Below are positions 21,926 through 33,592 of a stretch of DNA of 64,000 bases, piece after piece; the first letter of the stretch is position 1; each line of letters starts with the position of its first letter. A program made the position numbers and the translations under genes. The stretch comes from Pectinophora gossypiella. Taxonomy: Eukaryota > Arthropoda > Insecta > Lepidoptera > Gelechiidae. The notes under the pieces were generated by a model. It made no database searches and was not told the origin of the DNA. It saw only the letters and a program-made list of their open reading frames with translations. The stretch covers positions 186,001 through 250,000 of the forward strand of contig NW_026063264.1 in the NCBI RefSeq assembly GCF_024362695.1. Direction: 5' to 3'.

Positions 21926-22505
21926 GTATAGGTGGCGCTGTCATTCTTCGCATAACCTTCTAATTTCATGGATTTCATGCATCTTTTATCTTTGCTTTTG
22001 GGTATAGATATGTCTCTTGTGATTACACTCAGGCACAACACATTTTCCAACCATTATTATTCTGATTCTGAGACCGAAGGCAAAAAGGAAACCACTGCCC
22101 TATTTTTTCCTAAAAAGTAGCGTGGAGAATACTACAACGACAAGAACCTGTCTCTTAAATTAGTGATGATTATTCTAATCTAAATAAAGATCAAACCCTA
22201 TCTCACATAGTGGGCGAGTGCCCTCTACCGGTTCTCAAGTGGCATAGCCGAGCTGCATTGTGACGGATGCGGCAGAGACTTGGCTAGGAGAGCTTAAGCT
22301 GGATATTATGATCCACGCAGGATATTTTATTTTTGTCTGCCATACGCTATAATAATAATCAAAATAAAGAGAAGCAATATAATGATGTAGCAACATAATT
22401 ATACAACACACCTGATCTAAATATCAAGTAACATTTATTTTTATATATGCCTCTCTCTTTACATTATATTTTCGAATAAATATGTATCCGAGAGACGAGG
22501 AAATA
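21926..22505 (+). repeat. Repeat family N, interrupted copy
   Basis: 21926-22064 and 22358-22505 together match the continuous copy at 28655-28905 (GGTGGCGCTGTC, CATGCATCTTTTATCTTTG; then ATCAAAATAAAGAGAAGCAA and TATCAAGTAACATTTATTT). The intervening 22065-22357 is inserted retroposon material. Confidence 0.6.
22065..22357. repeat. Inserted composite: family E tail plus inverted LINE C-terminus
   Basis: 22075-22170 is a diverged family E 3' end. 22185-22345 reads D-Q-T-L-S-H-I-V-G-E-C-P-L on the plus strand, matching the minus-strand remnant at 21263-21500. The two parts therefore face each other. Confidence 0.5.
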
Positions 22506-23209
22506 GGTAATTATAGAGGTAGTATAGTCGGAGGTACAGTCATGAGCAATATAATGTACCCACTTTAGGACTCTGTCGCACTAACATATTTGACATTTAG
22601 TGAGACTTACAGTTCAATTTGTCAAAAAAGTTAATGTTACATGGTACCAAAGTGTATACAATACATATTAATGCTCGTGACCGTACATACATCGTCTGTC
22701 TGTTAGTCAAAAGTGATAGGTCGTGAGTCGTAATAGTCGAGCCAACTGTGTTAGTGAAAATTGCACTTAAGATCAATTTATAACTCATTATAGCTACTTC
22801 TATATACTAAATAATAATAAATAGATACTTAATATCTTCCTGCGTACCCTTCCACTAATTTTGCGGTAAACAACGAGGATGTAGCGCCCGTTTCTTAGCT
22901 CACAAAACTTTGCTGCACTCCGTTTTAGTTCACCGAGTAGCTCAGCACCGCAAAACTTTCACATATTAATCTGACGTAATATTAATAATAATCGTCAGGG
23001 TTAGTAAAAGGGGTTGTACCTATTAATCAGGCAAGACCCTCCCAAGACCACTACCACAAAACACAAACATAAAACCAATTTATGTGTAAACACATACAAG
23101 GGCTTCGTTGTTTCGTCGAATTGAAACATTAGTACTCTTGACCTTCGTTTAAGGCTCAAGTTGCCGCGCTATTTTGGCTCTATAGTAGAACATAAGGCAG
23201 ACGTTGTAC
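22506..23209. other. Unannotated spacer
   Basis: Nothing recognised. Confidence 0.4.
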
Positions 23210-23246
23210 ACGAACGCACGCACGCACGCACGCTCCCACAGACACA

Positions 23247-23305
<59 letters not shown>

Positions 23306-23388
23306 CACACACACACACACAACACACACACACACACATACACACACGCATAAACACACGCACGCACGCACACACACACAAACACATT
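23210..23388. repeat. (CA)n microsatellite
   Basis: About 180 bp of nearly uninterrupted AC dinucleotides with ACGC and AAAC interruptions. The frames across it (His/Thr or Cys/Val runs) are simple-repeat artefacts. Confidence 0.95.
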
Positions 23389-23801
23389 AGTAGTATATTT
23401 AGATTCATATACCATAAGGCGCAGAAGGAATTTCCTAGACATTCCTAACACAAATTAAGTATCTAATTTTATACTTTACATATTGGGTGGGCAGAGCCAT
23501 AAGTAATCAAAGACAACTTGCAGCTATGGATATATGATCAGTATGAAAAGGCACATGACAATCCCTCTGTCGGATTTTACGACATATCCGAGAAAACAAG
23601 CTGTCATGTTCTGTATTTTATTCGCTCACAGAACCGCATAGAACCTCAGTTCATCGCCACTTTTGGCGGCTTAACAATATTACGGAGAAGTGGGATCCAA
23701 ACCCACTGAACTTACTGAAGTGGGTTGCTTCTTTCCAACCTCGGAACTCACTACTGTAACAATAAAAAAAAGATTGGTAGAGTTAGTACGGTCGTTCATA
23801 G

Positions 23802-23994
23802 ACCTACCTATCCGATAGGCTAGATGCGTCAAGGTTACTCCCCACCAAATCGCTGGAGATCGTGGTTACCATGGTTACGCCCCGCCGATTTGCCGATTAG
23901 ACTACACGATCTGATCGGGACACGGGAGTTGGTGGGGAGTGACCATGGTATCCACCCGTGACCTTGACGCATCTAGCCTATCGGACAGGTAGGT
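23802..23994. mobile_element. Small inverted-repeat element (MITE-like)
   Basis: ACCTACCTATCCGATAGGCT on the left pairs with AGCCTATCGGACAGGTAGGT on the right; the inverted similarity extends through GATGCGTCAAGGT and CTCCCCACC. About 193 bp, no coding capacity. Confidence 0.7.
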
Positions 23995-24547
23995 GTAGTC
24001 GTTAAACAAAAGAAGAAATAGTTGCGACCTCTGAATACGTGTCTTTATTTCTACCTCCTTGCACAGGTAGTAGCCATCGCCAGAATGTCTGTATCACTCG
24101 ACGTTGGCGAGGCAATTGATGGACTCGGATGGGATAAGCCTTCAACGGATGCAATCATGAGTGAATTATGTCTGTGCCTCAGTTCAGAGGCACAACACTG
24201 TGGTACACTGCAAGATTAGTGATTAGAGAGACATGGAGACTAATGGAGAGATGATTACAAGGTAAATTGCGATTGTTTCTACAAAGAGTACTTTTTACTA
24301 AATGTCAAAACACGAAATTACTATGGAATTTGTATGTAAAAGCAGAGTGACGTCATAGAAAACGTGATAAAATGTTGAATTTAATATTACGTTTTTCTTG
24401 ACTTAAATTCATAAAAAATAGTTTTAGATTCGTCTTTATTTAGTAATCAGAATTTCATAATCTTTGACTTGGGATGCTATCCATTATCCAACTGTGATAA
24501 AAATTATATACAATACAGATACGTTTATTAAATTTGACCCCGATACC
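23995..24547. other. Unannotated spacer
   Basis: A 65-codon frame at 24022-24219 shows no recognisable domain. Confidence 0.35.
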
Positions 24548-24722
24548 GACCGCGCCGGCGTGGTCGACGGTTTCCCTCATTCAGCGCTATCGATCCAATA
24601 GGGTCAATTAATTGTAAATATTACCCTCTCAGACGACGCCCCGAACCGAGGTTCGCGTCAAACTGGGCACCTTCAGGCCTGACCCGAAGCCATTAAATCT
24701 ACAATAGGTCACGTCATGCAAA
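24548..24722 (+). repeat. Retroposon family C, internally deleted
   Basis: Starts GCCGGCGTGGTCGACGGTTT and ends AATAGGTCACGTCATGCAAA, lacking the CAGCGCTCCCCATTTG block and a clean poly(A) tail. Confidence 0.7.
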
Positions 24723-25634
24723 GAAGGTTGCGACACCGTGATATCCTAGTGAGATAGGACTTTTCGAACAAGTATTACCTACACAGAATAAGTTTTTCGC
24801 ACGTGTCGTTTTCGAGGAACCAGTACGAAAGGTTTTTACAAAAAAAGCGATATCGAAACTTGCTCGAAGTACGGTCACCTTTTCAGTCTGCATCCAACAC
24901 AATCGCGCTGAGCGCGGGATATCCTTATATCACCTGTCCAAGCCAACTGCCAAAGTTTTCAATATCACTACAGAGTCGTAGTTTGAAAACTTTAAGTCGT
25001 GATGCACACGACATGCATACCTGCACGCCTACCTTTGTGTTGAGATAAAAGGAAAGTTTGCATCGAGTTTCTCGCACAAACGAAGTGCCCCGGGGATATT
25101 TAGTCGTATGTAAATAATGCCAGATGCGAGGTCGCAAGCTGATACACACTGGGCCTTAAAACGCGACGTTTTGACATATTAAATTCAGTCCCCTCGAGCG
25201 TTTTGCATTTACACTGATTGTACGTTTTTGTTTTTGAATTTTTATTTATTTCAGTTTTCAAAAAAAATATTTCTTATCAATGTTTTTAATCAATTTCATA
25301 TCAAAACAAAATATTTAATTTAAAAAAATATGTATATAAATTAATTAGTTCTATCTCGGTTGTGGTTGTGTCATGCAAAGAAAGTCAGATTAATAATGTA
25401 AGTAATGTTAAAACTGATGATGATGGTCTTCGTGTTAAAGAAAATAAAATCATGAAGCAGCTGGACTCATTGAACGTATGTATGTATGTATGTATGTATG
25501 TATAACAACCCCCGTTGCCTATGTTTGTTTATTATACGGCACGTAGCAACCGCGGCATTGTAAGTTTTTTTTTTTAATTTACATAACTATTTTGTGTTCT
25601 CCTTCTCTTTATTATTTTATTACTGATTTAGTAA
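24723..25634. other. Unannotated spacer with a (TATG)n tract
   Basis: A GTATGTATGTATGTATGTAT run occurs near 25477-25503. Nothing else recognised. Confidence 0.4.
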
Positions 25635-25830
25635 TCTTTCTTCTATTGTGTGGATTCTGAGGTGGATTACCAACCCCATCTACCCTGGTGTCAGGGTTAC
25701 TATTGTGCCGCCAGATGCCCCTAACATGACTCATTTAACGACTACATACTTACATCAAACAGTAGTAACCGGGACCAACGGCTTAACATACCTTCCGAAG
25801 CACGGATCTTGTTACTTTGTGATCATTTAA
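25635..25830 (-). repeat. SINE family B, 3' half
   Basis: TTCTTCTATTGTGTGGATTC, CTACCCTGGTGTCAGGGTTA and ACCGGGACCAACGGCTTAAC; the tRNA-like head is missing. Confidence 0.7.
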
Positions 25831-27804
25831 TAAAAGTGCACTTAGTTTTTGTTAAAAAAGGTTCTTATTTAAATATGTGGTTTCAGTGCACATACTTACA
25901 CAGTTTCACTGTTTATGTCTGAGATGTTAATGTAAATGAATAGGCACATAAGAAGTAAAGGTGCTTTTCCAGACTGTCAGTCCAATATAGAAGAAAAAGT
26001 GCTAGATATAATAACAGTATTAGTTTTCCGTCCGCGACTATATCTGCGGAGAATTCGGTTATCGCGCGCGGCACATTTTTTTCCACCCCTTTTTCATCCC
26101 TTTAGGGGATGATTCTCTTTGTTTAGATATAAGCTTACCTGTACTATTTTTTTTGTATGTGTCTTGTGTATGTTTTATTGTGTACAAATAAATATTTTTT
26201 TTCGAATAAAAAATATCCTTTCCTCAAACAACGGGTCTCAAACTTCAAGCTCGCTATCTCTATGTCTAATTTCATCTTTTAAATCGGTTCAACGGCTTAA
26301 GCGTGAAAAGGTAACAGACAGAGTTAAATACTTTAACACTTATAATATTGGCGTACATACCACGATTAGATACAGGTGATTTAAAAAAAAAGGGCAGATC
26401 GAAGGTCTCTAAACAGGCGAGCATGCATGCAGAGGAAGCCAAGGTGGTGTGTTATGATCGTAGTAAGTGCTTCTAAATCTCTGCTTACCCCAATGGGAAA
26501 TAGACGTGATCTTATGTAAGTATGTATGTTATCATATTAGTATGGAATAATATGTTAAAACACACGGATATGTTTCTCTTGGCTCTTCAAACGAAGCCTC
26601 AAACTCGCTCGTTTTCATACCACTGCGTTCATCTCTACTTCTTTACTCCTCGCAAAGTTTCTTTGTATTAAGAAGTCATCTGTGCATCCACGTAGGTACT
26701 AAGTGGAGTTAAACTGCGCCGCTTACTTAATAACTGCTTAAACACTAAGCAACATGCTAGAACTTACCCACGGATTGAAGTTTGGACCGCACGTAAGCAA
26801 AGTTAATAAGTTGGCTGGGAATAACTTAGGTCGGGACTATCAAATAATACTTTGCAAGGTCTAACGAACATAGACCTTAGCATGGAAATGCTGAAAAGTT
26901 AAATAACGTTCCGTAAAACTTGAGATGGAGTTGTTTTTTTATTTTTGTTACGAGAGAAGAAACATTTTCTAAAATTAGATTTTAAGTGTTGTTTTTCTGG
27001 TACTTACTAAAATTAGCTATTCCATAGTCTTTACAGACACCAATTAGACATATATTCATGATAATAGAAGAAAAAAAAGGGAATTGCTCGGAAGTTGTTT
27101 TTGAAATGACAAATGTCATTAACTACTTGGCCGGTTTGCCTGGAAGTGAGATCTTTTATGCTAGTTTACCTACATAATTCCAAAAAAGTTTATTACTTTA
27201 ACATCGTATAAAACCTTTAAAAACGAAAGCATCGGAGAATTGAATTTGTCAGAAAATATACGAAGGTGTTTCCATACTACCATTTTCGATACAAAACAAA
27301 CAGCAAAAATTGGAGCGCAAATTTCATATTTCACGGTTATCTTTAAAGCGACGATATCGAAAATTGGAGCGTTATGAAGCCATTTAAAAATAGAACGGGC
27401 GTCTAGGTACTTAGCTTTTACTGTCAAACTTTGCAGTCTCACTATCATAAGTGAACGAAAGCAGCTTTCCTCTGTTCTAGGTTTCTCTTTGTCTAGAAAA
27501 GCTTTTGCAAAGTTCAGATCTCGACGGGCTTGTTTTATATTTACTTTGTGAGAACTAAGTTTAGGGGAGGCACAACTTTGATTTCGGAATTCACGTATGA
27601 AATAAAGTTGTTTCATTACGGAGGCGTGATTGTGGACCAGCCAGCAATATTATTCAAATGTAATTTAATAATAAATTAATTTGTAAATGATCGTACCGGC
27701 CCATATGAGGTCTGTAATTATTATACTTGGGGCTAATGGAAAGGGTTCATTGAATTTGAGAAAGATGTTATGAGTTTGTTATTTTAACGCATTTTTTTGT
27801 TATA
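25831..27804. other. Unannotated 2-kb stretch
   Basis: The longest frame is 148 codons on the minus strand (27170-27616). It has no motif I recognise and no supporting splice structure, so I do not call it a gene. The short ATTAACTACTTGGCCGG at 27118-27134 is a family C crumb. Confidence 0.35.
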
Positions 27805-28075
27805 GGAAACCTCTGTGGTCAAATGGTTGAGCGTTGAGGTCAAAATCTGGACGTCCAGGGTTGATTCCCGATAGGAACATTGTCGAAATCACTTTGTGAG
27901 GTTGTTCTTGGTTTGGTTAGGACATTGTAGACTTGAATCATCTGATTGTCCAAAAAGGTAAGTGCTTCGGAGGGCACAAATACTTCTACCAATCCGCATT
28001 TGAGCAGCTTGGTGGAGTATGCTCCGTATTCCCTCCGGGTGATTGAGGAAAGGCTTACGCCGTTATTTATGTATT
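27805..28075 (+). repeat. SINE family A, diverged
   Basis: A-box-like TGGTCAAATGGTTGAG, B-box-like GGTTGATTCCC, CGAAATCACTTTGTGAGG, and a GGTGGAGTATGCTCCGTATT 3' part. The middle GTTAAGCCGTTGG block is deleted. Confidence 0.7.
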
Positions 28076-28654
28076 TGTTATTACTTGTGGAAATATATAA
28101 CATGACATGATACATTCTAAAAATTCAATTTCGTTTGAATATTCTTGATTTTAGAAGATGATTCAGTTATTATTTCTTTGCTCAATTTCTCCTTTTGAAC
28201 AAACAGATGTTGTATAAGAAAATGAATGCAGAATCTCAGACTCAACAGCTGAGCTAATAAGAAAAACAAATTTACCTTTGTATTACACTGAGATTGGGGA
28301 ATCTTGGGAGATATAGAGGGAATATCTTTGTATCAGACCACGTTGAAAGTACAAAATACAATTTTCTTCTAATACTACTGTTGTCCGTTGGGAAATTCTA
28401 CGACAGGGTCAAAGTGATCTACGATCGATACAGATATTCTAGTCTGGTCTAGACAATGATAGATTAGTTCCTAGAATATTGAATAGAATACTCAGATAAC
28501 TAGCGTTCGGAATTGAAATCGATTTGTGCTTTTTTTATCTACGAGACTGACTGCCTTAACTCACTAGGACATGGTGGCGTAACAAAGGAAAGAATATTCT
28601 TTTTTCATTTGGAAGGTACTGAAAGCATTTCCAGGCTAAGTTCCTCAAAGACAA
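28076..28654. other. Unannotated spacer
   Basis: Nothing recognised. Confidence 0.4.
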
Positions 28655-28905
28655 TATAGATGGCGCTGTACAGATTTACCTTTGTTGTCGATAACAGACA
28701 TATGCATCTTTTATCTTTGTTTTTGGGTATAAATGATGACTCTATTTATTCCACCATTATTAATCTGATCAAAATAAAGAGAAACAATATAGGCAGCAAC
28801 ATAATTATATACATAATGTGATCCAAATATCAAGCAGCAATTATTTTTAGACATGCTTCTGCCATAACATTGTATTTTGGTGTAATTATGTACCCGAGTA
28901 ATGAG
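28655..28905 (+). repeat. Repeat family N, uninterrupted copy
   Basis: Same order of blocks as 21926-22505 without the insertion (GATGGCGCTGTACAG, GCATCTTTTATCTTTGTTTT, ATCAAAATAAAGAGAAACAA). Confidence 0.6.
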
Positions 28906-29050
28906 TAAATAGTTAATTATGACGGTAAAGCTGTACAATGCCATTTACACTGTTTTTGGTGAACGTAACCTGGAAAGTCCTGGTTTGACATGCCTGGAAA
29001 CATAGCAACGAGACAAACCAGTTCTGATTTAGCGATTATATGCGTCGGAG

Positions 29051-29286
29051 CGATTATACTGGGTGTTAGTGACATCGTAACGAATACTGAGGGGGATGAT
29101 TCAGACCATGATTCTGAGTTAAAATCAAGTGGAATTTTCCGTCGCAAAATTCATGATTTTTTTAATTATTTTTTTAATTATTTTCAATTCTATAATTTTG
29201 CGATCAAAAATTCCACTTGATATTAACTCAGAATAATGAGCTAAATCAGCCCCCTCAGTATTCGTTACGATGTCACTTACACCCCG
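29051..29286. mobile_element. MITE family I, complete palindromic copy
   Basis: The left arm (GGGTGTTAGTGACATCGTAA, ACTGAGGGGGATGATTCAGA, CAAGTGGAATTTTCCGTCGC) and right arm (its inverse, ending GATGTCACTTACACCC) flank a short T-rich centre. It is almost one long hairpin, and no protein is encoded. Confidence 0.8.
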
Positions 29287-29317
29287 CACCAGTACATACA
29301 GGTAGCCATACAAGTAG

Positions 29318-29886
29318 GTATGGGTGTTAGTTACACCGTAACGAATACTGAGGGGGATGATTCAGACTATGATTCTGAGTTGATATTAAGTGGAATTTCC
29401 TGTCGGAAAATTCATGAAAATTTTTGTGTTTTCTTAAATTATTTTCCATTCCATACTTTTGCGACGGAAAATTCCACTCAGAAATCAGAAATCAGAATCA
29501 TTTATTCAACGTAATTATCATGGATAAACTTGTTGAAGGTCAATGTAACATTTTTGAATTTACGTCATTTCGCAAGGTGTTATGGCTGAGGAGAAGAAAT
29601 GACAAGAAACTGCAACAGCAACACATCTTTTAAAAACCAATGAGAATATACATTACAAGTTATTTAATAACTAGAGGAACACATTCAATACCAGACATTT
29701 TTATCATTTAGGTAGTCATTAATCTTATAATAAGCTTTTTTACATAAAGTAAGCTTCACGTGAGCTTTAAATTTATTTTCTGACAAATTTAAAATATTAT
29801 CTGGTATTTTATTGTTGATATCAACTCAGAATCATGGCCTGAATCATCCCTCAAAGTTTTCGTTACGATGTCACTAACACCCTGTA
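29318..29886. mobile_element. MITE family I, interrupted by a LINE
   Basis: Left arm 29318-29478 and right-arm continuation 29813-29886 (TTGATATCAACTCAGAATC to GTCACTAACACCCTG) are one MITE opened by the LINE tail at 29479-29812. Confidence 0.7.
29479..29812 (-). mobile_element. 5'-truncated LINE, family G, with ORF2 C-terminus
   Basis: On the minus strand, codons from 29812 read K-I-P-D-N-I-L-N-L-S-E-N-K-F-K-A-H-V-K-L (the Jockey/CR1-type ORF2 end). The 3' UTR follows, ending GAATAAATGATTCTGATTTC with a TGATTTC-repeat tail. A longer copy is at 43385-43950. Confidence 0.7.
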
Positions 29887-30325
29887 TAGTAGTAGGCTGA
29901 GCTGTAGGCCGTCAACGGGGTACACAGGTGGCGGATAGTGGAACGGCCATCAGATATGATGGTTAGCTGCGAATATAAAACTAAGCAGTCCCCGACCAAA
30001 CAGCGACAGGATTAGCAGAACGTAGTCGGGCTAACCTATAAAATGCTACTTAGATTCTATGACGATCTTGTGTCGTAGCGAATAGGCGCCGCTACTTCAA
30101 AAGCGCACCCCTGATGCCGGGCAGTAGCGGTATCAGTACTGGTTGGAGGCCAAGGAAATGGATTCTGGTAGGGCTCTAGCTAGAACATCACCGATTGAGA
30201 AATGGTCGGTGTACCTACTGCGGAACGGAAGGCGATTGGGGCAACCACCGTTCTACACGCCCTATATATGTAGTAATGAAGGCGTTTACTCCACCGACAA
30301 AAGCGCAGCTCTTAAATAAAGAGAG
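29887..30325 (+). repeat. Retroposon family Y (shares its 3' end with family E)
   Basis: A GC-richer block ending ACTCCACCGACAAAAGCGCA then GCTCTTAAATAAAGAGAGAG. The last 40 bp resemble the end of family E. Minus-strand pieces of the same 3' end lie at 45838-45950, 50865-50930 and 58595-58640. Confidence 0.45.
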
Positions 30326-30449
30326 AGATGCGTCGGAGCTGTTTTCTTAAAGTTGCATTACGTAAATAAAAAAAAACTCACATGAAACGCAAAAAAAGTA
30401 TATTGCCCTCTCAACTGATGTACTGTACTTACAGGAATATGCTCTAAGG

Positions 30450-30739
30450 TAGGATAAGACAAACCGGAGGTCCTGGGTTCGATTCCCAGTGGGGACATAT
30501 CACAAAAATTACTTTGTGGTCCCTAGTTTGGTCAGGACATTACTGGCTGATCACCAAATTGTCCGAAAGTACTTCGGAAGGCACGTTAAGCCGTTGGTCC
30601 CGGTTACTAGTTACTGATGTAAGTTAGTAGTCGTTACATGAGCTATGTCAGGGGCCTTTGGCGGCTCAGTAGTAACCCTGACATCAGGGTTAATGAGGTT
30701 GGTACTCCATCTCACAACCCACATGATAGAAGAAGAAGT
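30450..30739 (+). repeat. SINE family B
   Basis: B-box GGTTCGATTCCCAGTGGGGA, TTACTTTGTGGTCCCTAGTT, CACGTTAAGCCGTTGGTCCC, and an AGAAGAAGAAG 3' tail. The A-box end is degraded. Confidence 0.75.
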
Positions 30740-31084
30740 GATTTGAGAAACAATGGTTGAATGCCCGTTTAATGGCACACCATTCGAGGTACCCCGCTCA
30801 GAAGGGCTCGGGAAATTGTCAGTCCTAACTTTACCGTGTATTTTAGACGGCTTAGCCACTTTGGCAACTGGATTGCCCACTAATTTGGAAGCCTCTACCT
30901 GGCTGTAATGAAGCATGGTATACCTCGAACCCTACCGATTTAAACTTGGTTAGGGATGTGCTCAGTATTGGCATGTGAAATAACTTTTCATTTTGTTATC
31001 TTTTTAGATAGTGTACACTGGTGTTGTGGTGAATAATACGTAGGAGTTAAAGGTGGACCACGGTACTTTGAAATCATCTTCTAG
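30740..31084. other. Unannotated spacer
   Basis: A minus-strand frame (30611-30916) runs from here into the SINE; its non-SINE part has no domain I recognise. Confidence 0.35.
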
Positions 31085-31255
31085 CCTGTGGTCTACGAGG
31101 TCGATTATCAACCCTATAAACCTGGTGTCAACAGGCCCTGACGTGACTTATGTAACGACTACGTACTTACATCAGTAAATAGTAACCGGACCAATCCGAA
31201 GCACGGATTTTACTTTCGGACAATCAGGTGATCAGCCTGCTATCTCCTAACCACT
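31085..31255 (-). repeat. SINE family B, degraded
   Basis: AACCTGGTGTCA, ATGTAACGACTACGTACTTA, ATCAGTAAATAGTAACCGG and CAATCAGGTGATCAGCCTG in order, with internal deletions. Confidence 0.6.
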
Positions 31256-32727
31256 CCATTTTTTTATTGAAAAGGCACACGAAACGAAGGAGAAGAAGTA
31301 ATAAGTGAAATTATGCTATTTCATTGTATTAAAAAAAAGGGAAAGTAATCATTCTGTTGGATGTGGGGTGTGATCTTTATGGCAAGGTTATTCAGTTAAG
31401 TGAATAATATGCACTCTACACTAACCTTTTTAAAACAATAAAACTAGATCATACTGCTAGTAATATCAATGATTTTATGAAATGTAATTATTATAATGCT
31501 ACAATGGAACTCAGGCTTGCTACGCATGGCGTAGCATGTCTACGGCGTGTTGCTACGCTACGTGTTGCTACGTACGCGAGTTCTTTTCTGTTTATTTCGT
31601 TCCAATTAATTATTGTATTCTGAACTCTTGTGATTTGTAGTAAATACACTATTATTAAGTAAATCATGTACATTTTCTACGTAAAACTTTAGTAAAAAAC
31701 ACGTAACATATTGCACTGATTTGCAATCTTTTGTGCATCGGTGAACTTGACTCTGCAATAAACGTTTCCTTTCACAATAAAAAAAAAAACAAAATAATCT
31801 GAACAACAAAACAATTAAGAATCCAGTTCGAATTAAATTCGACAGCAAATAAACTCAACTTTCGACATCTCCTGAGATTTACGTTTTGATTCGAATTTTA
31901 AAACTTGGGTTTTTCTAATACTGAAGTTAAAAGTTACGTTCTCAACTCAAGTTTACCGACGTACTACGCCCCTTATTCCCTAGTCTCATTTCAATGCAGC
32001 GTTGCTTTACTTCATTTTTTTTTAATATTCCAGCATATGTTCTTTTTTAAAAAATCTAATGAACTACTCGTCGAGGGAACTAGTGTTGAACGTGTTACTG
32101 TTTTTCTGTTACGGAAGCTTTAAGTATGTCATAATAATGCCTCCTCTTCACAGTTTGCGGTTATAAACTAGCACGATTATGTAAAGGGCATACTCGGATG
32201 CACTCGCCGAGCATCGTTTTGTGATTGCTTGCGGAAGGGTCACAGACAGTAATCGTTAGTGTAGAGTAGGCATAAAGGTTCTTATCCGTCGCAAGACTTC
32301 GTATCAACAGTGACTGCAAGTTGTCTTTGAATAATTGTAGCTCTGTGAGGTTTTGTACGTAAAACCAATTAACTGTTGTTCCAAAAAGAAACGTCTTGAA
32401 GGTGAACACAATTTTTCTTCTTCTTTGAAACTCTCTCACGTGGTTATGACATTTTATATCAGTAAATAATACAAGTAATAACAATTTAGAAATTGTCGTA
32501 GTAAGCCGCTTAGATGAAATTCTGAATGAACGCAAAAAATGTCTGCGAAAAACAGCGACGAAAATATAAAAAAAGATCTTTTATTTTTTTATAGTCATAA
32601 AAAAGAATATCGCTCGAGCTTAGTGTCTAATTTGATACTAGGTAATAACATAAGTAGTTTATTCTGGCAAAAGAAAATTTTATTTAGTTTTATTACATTG
32701 TACTATGTTATTTCTAAGACCGTCTCG
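31256..32727. other. Unannotated 1.5-kb stretch
   Basis: Contains the irregular TACG-rich tract at 31512-31580 (separate entry). A 124-codon minus frame at 32161-32535 has no recognised domain and is probably fortuitous. Confidence 0.35.
31512..31580. repeat. Imperfect GCTACG(T/C) minisatellite-like tract
   Basis: Short units TTGCTACG / GCGTAGC recur in both orientations, giving a self-complementary tract. Confidence 0.55.
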
Positions 32728-32806
32728 TCTAGGACCTGTTGTGAGAAGCTGCTGCTAAGATGCTAGTTTTAGGCGGACGAGAAGTCGTTATGTCAAAATG
32801 GAAGAT
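32728..32806 (+). repeat. LINE 3' UTR fragment, family W
   Basis: CTGTTGTGAGAAGCTGCTGC and TAGTTTTAGGCGGACGAGAA match 20828-21012 reversed. Confidence 0.55.
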
Positions 32807-32837
32807 TTAAGGTGTTCTGAAGAAATATATATTTTTT

Positions 32838-32980
32838 AAATATAGGCTCGCGTCACTATCTCACCTGATGGTAAGTGGCGTTTGGCTAGGATGGATGACG
32901 CTTACCTAACAAATGCCTATTCATTCTAGCCTTGGAGGATCTCAGATTATAACCTGTTGGAAAAACAGACGACGGGCCGG
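32838..32980 (+). repeat. Repeat family F (probable LINE 3' end), copy 1
   Basis: ATATAGGCTCGCGTCACTAT, GATGACGCTTACCTAACAAA and GTTGGAAAAACAGACGACG also occur at 36583-36724. Confidence 0.6.
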
Positions 32981-33059
32981 ACTTTGTAGTAAGTCAGGTT
33001 TAAAAAAAAGAAGACAACTGTTGGCCTGGCCGATAGGTATTAATCAACAAGGGACTGAC

Positions 33060-33265
33060 AAGTTACGATCTCCATCATTGTTAAGCGGTTAGAGCGGTCG
33101 AAACGCCGAAATTGAAATCATTGTGAGATTGTCCTTTGAGTGCTTAAAGCAAGTAGGTAGTGGTCGTTACATGACCTGTATCTGAGGCTTCTGGCAGCTC
33201 GGGAATAATCCTGACACCAGGGTTGGTGAGGTCGAGGATCTCCTATCGTGTGGGTTATGAGATGG
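33060..33265 (+). repeat. SINE fragments (A/B type), degraded
   Basis: AAGCGGTTAGAGCG and GAAATCATTGTGAGATTGTC resemble a family A head; TCCTGACACCAGGGTTGGTG and CTATCGTGTGGGTTATGAGA match the family B 3' end. Confidence 0.5.
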
Positions 33266-33292
33266 ATATCGATGGATAGCAATTTTCACTAA

Positions 33293-33592
33293 CGACCTCC
33301 GTGGTCCAGTGGTTGAGCGTTGAGTTTACGATCCGGAGCGCCCGGGTTTGAATCTTACTTTGTGATCTCTAGTTTAATTAGGACATTACAGGCTGATCAC
33401 CTGACTCTCCGAAAGTAAGATGATACGAGTGTCGGAAGGCACGTTAAGCCGTTGGTCCCGGTTATTACTTACTTATGTAAGTAAGTAGTCGTTACATGAG
33501 CCATGGCAGGGGCCTTTGGCGGCTCAATAACCTGACACTAGGGTTGATGAGGTTAATAATCCAACTCACAACTCGCATGATCGAAGAAGACT
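33293..33592 (+). repeat. SINE family B, near full length
   Basis: CCTCCGTGGTCCAGTGGTTG (A-box), a decayed B-box region GGGTTTGAATC, AAGGCACGTTAAGCCGTTGG, and a GATCGAAGAAGAC 3' end. Confidence 0.75.

Noticed and set aside
23210..23388. Possible CRISPR or telomere-like array
   Set aside because: Simple dinucleotide repeat; no spacers and no TTAGG units.
23149..23451. Open frames of 65-100 codons on both strands
   Set aside because: Produced by the CA microsatellite; only Cys/Val or Thr/His runs.
27170..27616. 148-codon minus-strand frame
   Set aside because: No recognisable domain and no supporting gene structure; such lengths occur by chance in 64 kb.
32161..32535. 124-codon minus-strand frame
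   Set aside because: No motif, no repeat support; treated as fortuitous.
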